Part shown: positions 1 through 5,619 of the stretch, piece by piece
How the letters are laid out: every line of letters begins with the position of its first letter
How positions within the stretch are numbered: position 1 is the first letter of the stretch
DNA from: Bifidobacteriaceae bacterium
GTDB lineage: Bacteria > Actinomycetota > Actinomycetes > Actinomycetales > Bifidobacteriaceae
Direction: 5' to 3'
Length of the DNA stretch: 8,975 nucleotides
Assembly (NCBI GenBank): GCA_031260825.1
Contig: JAISKS010000020.1
Span: 1 to 8,975, forward strand
Position numbers and translations under genes: made by a program
Notes under the pieces: model-generated
Seen by the model: the letters and a program-made list of their open reading frames with translations, nothing else
Database searches by the model: none
Told to the model about the DNA's origin: nothing

Positions 1-1324
1 CTGATGATAATAGAAAAATGGCTAAAATAATAAAATATTGCATAAGTAATGACAGCCCAAATGCGCCTCCGATGCTAAGCAATTCTTGTTTTGGTGAAAT
101 TAATTTTGAACTATTTTGCCAAATAAGGGCACCCGCGAGCGCGATAATTGTAACTATAAATACTATTAAATATACGGAGTTGAAAGTTGAATTTTCAGTT
201 GGAGTTTGAATGCCTGCAAAGAAAGGAAATGGAGGAAGTGAGTTAGTTTCAGGGATTTGTAAATTATCAAAAACGTTTTTTGATCCGATTTGAAAGCCGC
301 CATTAGATGTGAAAAAACTGGATAAATATAGCGCAAAATTAGGAAGCAAAATTAAACAAAAAATCATAATTAAAGCAGCGCCAAACCCTGCTGCATTGAG
401 ATCTTCTATGACATCTAAAAATGCATCTTTTTGTAAATAAACTGCAATTAAAGCAAAAATATTTGCTAAAACGAATATTGCTATAAGATAAATGCCTGAT
501 GAAATTATTGAGTTTTGTATAAATTTTGGAAATTTCAAAATTAGTGGAGAGCTTCGAATATAGGTTCGAACCCCTGTTTTATTGAGGTCTAAATCGTTTT
601 TTCCGTTTACTTTCATTACGCCAAGTGCTAATGGGATTAAAAGCAGTACGAAAGTTAATATAAAATCGAACCCAACTGCTGATATGAATTCTGATATATT
701 TGAAAATACTGGGTCTGAGTTTTGGACAGCTGTTGCGGCTGAGTTTGCAGTATTTGTAGCGGCTTGGCTGGCAGCATCGGCAGCGGCATCTGGATTAGTA
801 TTTCCAGAAATCGCATCTGCAGCATTACCTGAATTATTTATTGCATAATTTGCAGTTGCTTTGGCAGTGCCGACGGCTCCTGATTTTAAGGCATTCCACG
901 AAATTAAATATATCATTCCGGCACCTGTAAGAGCACCGACAAATGCTGAGGTCCAGTTCATTAATTTATGTTTTTTTGAATATGAGTAGATAATTAATAA
1001 GCAGAAAATTGTGAGTCCGAGTGGAAGATAATTAACTTGCGTGATATTTCTTATGCCCTCTGGATTTGAGGCTGTAACCCCAGTGATTGTTGTGAAAAAT
1101 GTTGGTACGCCTAAGCTCGCAAAAACAGTAGCAACAGCGACTACAGCAGCATCTAAAATAATCGCGCCGCTAGAATTAGAGACTGGCGGGCTGACGACAA
1201 CTGTTGTGATTGAAAAAATTATAGGTAAAATCAGGCTTGAAAGGATGCCTAATGTGACACATACAATTCCGGGTACGATTAAAATAAGCGGCGAACCGAC
1301 GGAAATCTTTTTTATGAATGTCAT
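1..1324 (-). CDS. DUF6350-like polytopic membrane protein (3' end outside window)
   Basis: The frame is open from an ATG at 1324 to the window edge, giving 441 residues with no stop; an in-frame TAG lies just upstream at 1337-1339. The protein has about eight or more hydrophobic segments, for example around residues 12-40, 55-80, 100-115, 125-142, 218-237, 276-297, 312-335, 382-402 and 415-438. Residues 329-375 read NFALYLSSFF, then NGGFQIG, then LPPFPFF, which matches the pattern I recall for actinobacterial DUF6350 proteins (sometimes called PerM-like): an asparagine-led helix, a GPGFxVG-like turn, then an LPxxP segment. Their biochemical function is not established. Residues 150-205 form an Ala/Asn/Thr-rich, low-complexity loop. 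A TATAAT box sits 6 nt before the ATG and there is no ribosome binding site, so the mRNA is probably leaderless. The forward reading frames in this stretch are only its antisense. The gene is certain; the family is probable. Confidence 0.8.
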   Translation of the reverse strand, partial: MTFIKKISVGSPLILIVPGIVCVTLGILSSLILPIIFSITTVVVSPPVSNSSGAIILDAAVVAVATVFASLGVPTFFTTITGVTASNPEGIRNITQVNYLPLGLTIFCLLIIYSYSKKHKLMNWTSAFVGALTGAGMIYLISWNALKSGAVGTAKATANYAINNSGNAADAISGNTNPDAAADAASQAATNTANSAATAVQNSDPVFSNISEFISAVGFDFILTFVLLLIPLALGVMKVNGKNDLDLNKTGVRTYIRSSPLILKFPKFIQNSIISSGIYLIAIFVLANIFALIAVYLQKDAFLDVIEDLNAAGFGAALIMIFCLILLPNFALYLSSFFTSNGGFQIGSKNVFDNLQIPETNSLPPFPFFAGIQTPTENSTFNSVYLIVFIVTIIALAGALIWQNSSKLISPKQELLSIGGAFGLSLLMQYFIILAIFLLSS

Positions 1325-1330
1325 AAGTAT

Positions 1331-1336
1331 ATTATA
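1331..1336 (-). promoter_or_regulatory. -10 box of the DUF6350 gene, leaderless type
   Basis: A perfect TATAAT on the minus strand lies 6 nt before the ATG at 1324, so transcription should start at or within a base or two of the start codon. No TTGACA-like -35 element is visible at 16-18 nt. No Shine-Dalgarno sequence fits between the box and the ATG. Confidence 0.65.
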
Positions 1337-1359
1337 CTAAATTTTTCCTAATAAATTAG

Positions 1360-1473
1360 TAAAAGGGGTTATTTTGTAGAATGGGTGGTTTTTTTGTAAA
1401 AGGGGTGAAACTTGCGATTTTGGCAGTTTTTTTGATGTTTTTTTGGCAAAAATGCAAAGTTTCACCCCTTTTA
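1360..1473. repeat. Three copies of the 10-mer TAAAAGGGGT
   Basis: TAAAAGGGGT occurs at 1360-1369 and 1397-1406 in direct orientation (11 bp identical with the preceding G) and inverted at 1464-1473. Two copies form the outer stem of the terminator-like hairpin. The third lies just upstream of where a -35 element for the DUF6350 gene would be. The repeats could be operator sites or alternative pairing partners in RNA; neither is shown. Confidence 0.5.
1397..1473 (-). terminator. Long inverted repeat after the MBL gene, probable bidirectional terminator
   Basis: The arms 1397-1413 and 1457-1473 are perfectly complementary over 17 bp (TAAAAGGGGTGAAACTT on the plus strand). They extend imperfectly to about 1424 and 1445, leaving a loop of about 20 nt rich in T (plus strand). 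The structure begins 2 nt after the stop codon of the metallo-beta-lactamase gene. The G4/C4 core is flanked by AAAA on one side and TTTT on the other, the shape of an intrinsic terminator able to work in both directions. It would separate the competence operon from the DUF6350 gene. Confidence 0.6.
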
Positions 1474-1475
1474 GT

Positions 1476-2378
1476 CTAAATCGCGCAGGATCCGTCTTGA
1501 TCTGTGCGCTTAATTATAATTGCCGGGTTTATTGATTCTAATAATGCAATGGTTTTGTCGCTCGGATGTTTATACGAATTGCCCTCCCCTACGCCAATTA
1601 GCGCGATTTTTGGATTTAGAATTTTGAGAAGCGTCGCATTTTGCGTGCTAGAACCGTGATGCGGAATTTTGTAAATATCAATGTTTTTTATATTGAGTTG
1701 CTTTACAGTTTTTAAAAGTTCCTGCTGTCCGCGAATTTCTATATCTCCTGTTGCGAGAAAACTTATCGGTTTAGATTCAAATGAATCAGATGGAGCATTT
1801 ATTTCATAATAAACCGTTAAAGATGAATCATTAATAGAATCATCATCATCAATGCTAATCAGCGGATTTGCATTTAGGATAGTAAATTTTGTGAAACCAA
1901 TTATCTCGTTTTGCCCTGTTATTGCTGATGTTACGGGAGTCGACGCAGCATATTTCCGAATTATAGCCGCAGTTTTCGAAGCCCACATTGCAGGCTCTTC
2001 ATAAATAGGAAGTAAGATTTTTGCTGGAGTTTGGACTTTTAATAGTGACTCTAAATCGCCAACATGATCATCATGATAATGCGATAAAATCAGCAAATCG
2101 ATTTGATTAATATGGTACTTTTTTAGACATTTTACGATCCCATCGCGCTTATGTTTTCCATCATCTTCCGGTCCAACATCATTTACAATTGCAGAGTTTT
2201 CTCCTGTTCTTATCAAAAACGAATCACCCTGCCAAACATCGCAATTTGCGATTACCCAGTTATCAGTATTCCCAGTTAAATACTGGGCTGCGTGCGAATA
2301 TAATATTGATAAACTGTAGCTTAAAATTATTGGTAGCATTGTGATTAATGCAATTATTTTTATAAAGTAATTTTTCAT
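1476..2378 (-). CDS. Membrane-anchored metallo-beta-lactamase-fold hydrolase, ComEC C-terminal-domain type
   Basis: This 300-residue protein has a hydrophobic N-terminal segment (residues about 5-28) that acts as a signal peptide or membrane anchor, followed by a metallo-beta-lactamase fold facing outward. The metal-binding motif HxHxDH is at H100, H102, D104 and H105. The second metal motif is FLATGD at 207-212. The signature typical of ComEC-linked hydrolases, PHHGSS, is at 239-244, followed by SYKHPS at 268-273. The end, TDQDGS, resembles the closing TDxDG of full-length ComEC. In bigger ComEC proteins this domain is fused to the channel and is thought to degrade the non-imported DNA strand. 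Here it is a separate gene 16 nt after comEC, so the two products probably work together. A strong AGGAG lies 4 nt before the ATG, consistent with an internal operon gene. No key residue is missing. A non-competence nuclease or phosphodiesterase role cannot be excluded. Confidence 0.88.
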   Translation of the reverse strand: MKNYFIKIIALITMLPIILSYSLSILYSHAAQYLTGNTDNWVIANCDVWQGDSFLIRTGENSAIVNDVGPEDDGKHKRDGIVKCLKKYHINQIDLLILSHYHDDHVGDLESLLKVQTPAKILLPIYEEPAMWASKTAAIIRKYAASTPVTSAITGQNEIIGFTKFTILNANPLISIDDDDSINDSSLTVYYEINAPSDSFESKPISFLATGDIEIRGQQELLKTVKQLNIKNIDIYKIPHHGSSTQNATLLKILNPKIALIGVGEGNSYKHPSDKTIALLESINPAIIIKRTDQDGSCAI

Positions 2379-2382
2379 ATAT

Positions 2383-2387
2383 CTCCT
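2383..2387 (-). promoter_or_regulatory. Shine-Dalgarno of the MBL-fold gene
   Basis: AGGAG on the minus strand stands 4 nt before the ATG at 2378 and fixes that start. It lies in the 16-nt gap after the comEC stop, showing that the hydrolase is translated independently and is not a frameshifted tail of comEC. Confidence 0.8.
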
Positions 2388-2394
2388 AATTTTC

Positions 2395-4008
2395 TTATAT
2401 ATTTCTGCGGATTGTTAATGGTCCGAAATAATTTCGATGATTAATTTTTTCAAAAATAAGTTGTGGTACAATAATTGCAGCCCCGATAAACACTAACCCA
2501 ACCAGGTAGAATAGCACGCCCATATAACCATCAGAAATAGTAAGCACACTGCCTGGAATTTTCGAAAATAAGTCGGCGACAAAATACACAGGATATGAAA
2601 AAACTGCGCTTAAATGTAGCGAAATGTTTTGAATAAATTCTAATAAAATATTAACTGGTACAAAATTGATGAAAATAATAAGCCATTCAAGAAAATACCC
2701 AAGAAGCCCGAAAACAACGATAAACACTATGAAAGGACTCACTAAAATATTTGCGATAATACTATAAACAGGAATATTCCCAGTCATAGCGATAATAATC
2801 GGTGTAGAAATTAATGATGCGCTAATCGGTAGAGCTAAAATCGCGGAATATTTAGAAAGCATATCTTTTTTAAATTTAAAACGCCTATAATATGTTTTAT
2901 CGATAATATAGTTTTCTACTCTCAAAAGTTCATCTTTGATCACCTCATCAATAAATTTGAATGTGAGTAAAATTGACAGAGTTGCCCCCGCAGACAGCCC
3001 AAAACCGTAGCTTGTGATAAGTTCAGGTTTAACAATAAATAATGTAATTATCAAAAAACCAAGCGAGTTTATACCGATAGAATTTCGATAAATTAGAGTG
3101 CCGACGAGCATTATTAAACACATGCCAAAACTTCGAAAAAGCGAATCTGACATATGAATTATTGATACGTAAATTCCAACCGCAATCAGCTCCAATACTG
3201 GGCGAAGTAGTAAATGTCCAAATGGAGTTTTTAGTCTAAACGGAATTTTTAATCTCATAATAATTACACCTATTATCATAAAAAATATCGCGAAATGACT
3301 ACCTGAAATCACTAATAAATGCGAAAGTCCTGTTGCTTTAAATTTTTTGTCAACATCCTCAGTTACCCAGTAGGCACTGCCCAAAATCATACCTCTAAAT
3401 ATTGCGCGAATAGGCTCAGAATAGTTTTCGATTTTTGATTCGACAGAATTTGTGCTGCGATTAATAAACTTTATATACTTCGTTGGATCGGCAATTTTTT
3501 CGCTCTCGCTAATATTTATTGTGCTAGTTGTATACAAAAAACCGCCGCTTGGATTATAAAGTTTTTTTGGTACAATCTTATATATTTCGCCGTATTCAAC
3601 ATCGCAAATTGATTCGCTTTGAAACTTTGCAGACATATTTTTCATATTTAATATTTTGGCTTTTACAGCGCATTGACCACCAGTAAAATTTGATTTTATC
3701 TGTGTTTTTTGACCAGTGATTTTTATAATCATTACTGCGTCAGATTTGAATTTTTCATTAGATTTGCTTATGAATAAATCGCTCTGATTTTGTATATTTA
3801 AATACTTATTTGTAAAATAATTATTGCATAATATTATTGCGATTAATGCAATGAATATCGATATAAAAGTTAATATTTCAAACGGATCAATATAGCTAAT
3901 TGCGATTATTATAAGCAGCAAAAAAATCGCAAGCAATATATACATTTTTGTGTTCAAAAAAATCAAACTTAGCCAAATCGTAATAGATAAAATAGGAAGT
4001 TTATACAC
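2395..4008 (-). CDS. comEC: ComEC-type DNA uptake channel lacking the C-terminal hydrolase domain
   Basis: This 537-residue polytopic membrane protein matches the ComEC/Rec2 family, which carries single-stranded DNA across the cytoplasmic membrane during transformation. It opens with two or three membrane helices (residues 1-61). An extracellular OB-like segment follows (about 86-175); its cysteines C113 and C135 could form a disulfide like that described in Bacillus ComEC. The competence domain then begins, with the hallmark ATGLSHLLVISGSH at 225-238. Further conserved pieces are DSLFRSFGMCLIML (288-301), SYGFGLSAGATLSILL (333-348) and IPVYSIIANILVSPF (412-426). The protein ends after the last helices, without the metallo-beta-lactamase domain found in many homologues; that domain is encoded by the next gene. 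The start is a GTG overlapping the comEA stop by 8 nt, so translation is probably coupled. No other usable in-frame start was found upstream before an in-frame stop. The family call is firm. Confidence 0.92.
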   Translation of the reverse strand: MYKLPILSITIWLSLIFLNTKMYILLAIFLLLIIIAISYIDPFEILTFISIFIALIAIILCNNYFTNKYLNIQNQSDLFISKSNEKFKSDAVMIIKITGQKTQIKSNFTGGQCAVKAKILNMKNMSAKFQSESICDVEYGEIYKIVPKKLYNPSGGFLYTTSTINISESEKIADPTKYIKFINRSTNSVESKIENYSEPIRAIFRGMILGSAYWVTEDVDKKFKATGLSHLLVISGSHFAIFFMIIGVIIMRLKIPFRLKTPFGHLLLRPVLELIAVGIYVSIIHMSDSLFRSFGMCLIMLVGTLIYRNSIGINSLGFLIITLFIVKPELITSYGFGLSAGATLSILLTFKFIDEVIKDELLRVENYIIDKTYYRRFKFKKDMLSKYSAILALPISASLISTPIIIAMTGNIPVYSIIANILVSPFIVFIVVFGLLGYFLEWLIIFINFVPVNILLEFIQNISLHLSAVFSYPVYFVADLFSKIPGSVLTISDGYMGVLFYLVGLVFIGAAIIVPQLIFEKINHRNYFGPLTIRRNI

Positions 4009-4741
4009 AGATATTATCTTTGAGTTTTGCGAATGTTTTTTCGCCTATTCCAGCCACTTCCATAAGTTCTTCGATCGATGTAAACTTGCCATTTTGCGTT
4101 CTATAATCAATTATTTTTTGCGCAGTCGACGGCCCAACGCCAGTTATTACCTGTAGCTCAGTAATTGTACTTGTATTCAAATTAATTTTTTGATTTACGA
4201 TTGCTCCATTTAGGATTTCTTTGCAAGTGTCTGGAATTTGTTGCTGAGTATTTTGAGTCGTGTTTTCTGGCAGATTTGTACCAGAAGCAGGTGGTGGATT
4301 TTGGTCTGTTGAATTATCCGGTACAGATAAATCAGCAAAGTTTTCTTTATTATCTGGTACGGCCGAGGACGTTTTTTGCGCAGTAGCATCTATGTTTTTA
4401 TCAGTTATATTGCTACGATAAAAGAAATACGACCAACTAAGCGTTAGAAGAAGTATCGCATAAAAAACTAGCGTGAAACCTTCTTTTTTTGTTAATAGAG
4501 TTTCTTCTTTTAGAGTTGGTATATGCTGTTTATGTTTTGGGTCATTACTGGTGATTTCACGGTGAACATTAGGTTGCTCGTTTTGAGAAAGAATAGCGTT
4601 TTCTGGCTGAACATTAGTCTGCTCGTTTTTAGAAACAATAGCATTTTCGCGCTGATTTTTCACCGAACTTTCTAGCTCCTGCTCAAAAAGTCCGTTATTA
4701 TATATTATCTGTTTTTGTAAAAATTTATCGAATTTATTCAT
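4001..4741 (-). CDS. comEA: ComEA-type helix-hairpin-helix DNA receptor
   Basis: This 246-residue protein has a cytoplasmic N-terminal tail (1-86), one membrane helix (about 89-108), a Ser/Thr/Pro/Gln-rich outer linker (110-169) and a C-terminal tandem helix-hairpin-helix domain (about 185-244). The hairpin turns are GVGPSTAQ at 201-208 and GIGEKTF at 231-237. ComEA binds double-stranded DNA outside the membrane and passes it to ComEC. The SLBB domain often present between linker and hairpins in ComEA is not recognisable. C173 and C245 bracket the DNA-binding domain and could form a disulfide. The N-terminal tail contains two 15-residue repeats (residues 32-46 and 47-61). The gene is first in a tight operon with comEC and the MBL-fold gene. 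It has no Shine-Dalgarno sequence; -10-like boxes lie almost directly before the ATG. Confidence 0.92.
   Translation of the reverse strand: MNKFDKFLQKQIIYNNGLFEQELESSVKNQRENAIVSKNEQTNVQPENAILSQNEQPNVHREITSNDPKHKQHIPTLKEETLLTKKEGFTLVFYAILLLTLSWSYFFYRSNITDKNIDATAQKTSSAVPDNKENFADLSVPDNSTDQNPPPASGTNLPENTTQNTQQQIPDTCKEILNGAIVNQKINLNTSTITELQVITGVGPSTAQKIIDYRTQNGKFTSIEELMEVAGIGEKTFAKLKDNICV
4559..4648 (-). repeat. Two 45-bp tandem repeats in the comEA coding sequence
   Basis: Positions 4604-4648 and 4559-4603 encode ENAIVSKNEQTNVQP and ENAILSQNEQPNVHR, two diverged 15-residue units in the cytoplasmic tail of ComEA. About four fifths of the DNA positions match. Repeats of this kind can change copy number by slippage without breaking the reading frame. 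Confidence 0.75.
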
Positions 4742-4756
4742 AGTATAAGCATTATA
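4742..4756 (-). promoter_or_regulatory. Probable -10 boxes of the comEA operon, near-leaderless
   Basis: On the minus strand TATAAT (4751-4756) is followed 9 nt later by the comEA ATG, and TATACT (4742-4747) touches the ATG. The first would place the RNA start about 2-3 nt before the start codon. No good -35 hexamer and no Shine-Dalgarno sequence are visible. A further TATAAT at 4786-4791 would give a leader of about 40 nt and is an alternative. Confidence 0.5.
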
Positions 4757-4817
4757 TGGTACAAATCTGATGCTCGCAGAAAACTATTATAAAAAATGTT
4801 AAACTGATTGTTTATAA

Positions 4818-4854
4818 CTCGGGTTTGGCGCTACAGCACTGGGCTACAGCCGAG
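4818..4854. other. GC-rich patch with direct and inverted repeats in the comEA-ispF gap
   Basis: A GC-rich island of 37 nt lies in an otherwise AT-rich 161-nt gap. It is bounded by a 5-bp inverted repeat, CTCGG/CCGAG, and contains the 8-mer GCTACAGC twice (4830-4837 and 4843-4850, 13-bp period). It could be part of the ispF transcript end, but no U-run follows, so I do not call it a terminator. The rest of the gap holds the 30-bp tandem repeat and the comEA promoter region. Confidence 0.35.
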
Positions 4855-4913
4855 CGACTTCTATGATTTTTGGTTAATAAAAAGTGACTTTTATGATTTT
4901 AGTTAATTAAATA
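4854..4913. repeat. Imperfect 30-bp tandem repeat across the ispF stop codon
   Basis: Units 4854-4883 and 4884-4913 share GYGACTTYTATGATTTT and a following GTTAAT/TTAATTAA segment with a one-base shift. The second unit includes the ispF stop codon (4903-4905), so this looks like a local duplication of the 3' end of that gene followed by divergence. Confidence 0.6.
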
Positions 4914-5457
4914 GGACAACAGCGGTTGTATTAATTCCTTGACCGCGGCCAATTTCTCCAATTCCATCAGTTGTAGTAGCTGAAACAGTTACAGGTGCAC
5001 CGATAATTGAAGATAACTTTTTTTCCATTTCATGTAATCTAGGCATAATTTTTGGAAAATTAGAAACTATAGATATTGTAACATTTTCGATTTTATAATC
5101 AGTTTTGCTCTTAATTGCTTTGTCTGAGATTGCTTTTAGAACTTTTTTTAGCATAGGTTCACCAGTAAGTTCGGGATTAATATTCATTTCGGTTATTCCA
5201 GAAAGCATCGCTTCTGCGCAATAATCTTCTTCATCAAAAAATCCACCAATCGTTGGAGGAAGCTGATTCATCTCAGCATTTATCGAGCGTGCGCCAGAAA
5301 GCAAAGCGTCAATAATTGAATGCACTACGACATCTCCATCGGAATTTGCAAGAATTTTCACTGGCATTTTAAAGCCAAGGCAGCCTAAATTTTGAACAAA
5401 AGTATCATCGTCAAGCGCTGCGAATGCGTGTGTATCTGTACCAAATCCTATTCTCAT
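4903..5457 (-). CDS. ispF: 2-C-methyl-D-erythritol 2,4-cyclodiphosphate synthase
   Basis: IspF converts CDP-methylerythritol phosphate to the cyclic diphosphate in the MEP isoprenoid pathway; the family is a cytoplasmic trimer with a zinc site. The protein opens with RIGFGTDTH, giving the zinc ligands D8 and H10. SDGDVVVHSIIDALL gives the third ligand, H46. The closing block SATTTDGIGEIGRGQG (159-174) has the TTTD form I recall from actinobacterial IspF, rather than the TTTE of E. coli. At 184 residues it is longer than the usual 155-160. Two oddities stand out. Asn38 replaces the usual His of the HSDGD motif. The usual LGDIGxxFPDTD loop is reworked, with about eight extra residues (56-70) and without its Gly-Asp. 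The gene stands alone, with no ispD beside it. Its ATG follows an extended -10 box by 6 nt, suggesting a leaderless mRNA. Family call is firm; normal activity is less certain. Confidence 0.9.
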   Translation of the reverse strand: MRIGFGTDTHAFAALDDDTFVQNLGCLGFKMPVKILANSDGDVVVHSIIDALLSGARSINAEMNQLPPTIGGFFDEEDYCAEAMLSGITEMNINPELTGEPMLKKVLKAISDKAIKSKTDYKIENVTISIVSNFPKIMPRLHEMEKKLSSIIGAPVTVSATTTDGIGEIGRGQGINTTAVVLFN

Positions 5458-5463
5458 AATGCT

Positions 5464-5472
5464 ATTCTATCA
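5464..5472 (-). promoter_or_regulatory. Extended -10 promoter of ispF, leaderless type
   Basis: TGATAGAAT on the minus strand is an extended -10 element (TGn plus TAGAAT) ending 6 nt before the ATG at 5457. The transcript would start at or next to the start codon. No -35 hexamer is evident, which the extended -10 can compensate for. There is no Shine-Dalgarno sequence. Confidence 0.6.
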
Positions 5473-5519
5473 TACTTTCCCAGTAGATTATTGATTTAAT
5501 CTGACTTTAGGTTTTCGGG

Positions 5520-5591
5520 GGGCAATATACCGATTTTGAACATTTTAGGGTATTTTTTAGGGGTAAAATGTTCAAAATCGGTATATTGCCC
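5520..5591. repeat. Perfect 28-bp inverted repeat with 16-nt loop between tesB and ispF
   Basis: Arms 5520-5547 and 5564-5591 are exactly complementary over 28 bp (outer end GGGCAATATACC on the minus strand). The loop 5548-5563 is GGGTATTTTTTAGGGG on the plus strand. The element begins 28 nt after the tesB stop. It has no U-run beyond the stem, so it is not a classical intrinsic terminator, though it may still end or stabilise the tesB transcript. GGTTTT occurs on both sides (5510-5515 and 5594-5599), which might be a vestigial target duplication. It could also be a small palindromic mobile element or an RNA-processing signal. Confidence 0.85.
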
Positions 5592-5619
5592 ATGGTTTTT
5601 ACACACGAGTATATAAATA

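Noticed and set aside
582..1340. Forward-strand reading frames at 582-848 and 1041-1340 as possible genes
   Set aside because: They are antisense to a continuous minus-strand frame of 441 codons that encodes a clear polytopic membrane protein with DUF6350-like motifs. Their Ala/Val-rich translations come from its low-complexity loop and hydrophobic codons.
2379..2394. Frameshift or nonsense break between comEC and the MBL-fold gene
   Set aside because: The downstream gene has its own AGGAG, ATG and membrane-anchor segment, and comEC ends after its last helix, so this is a true split.
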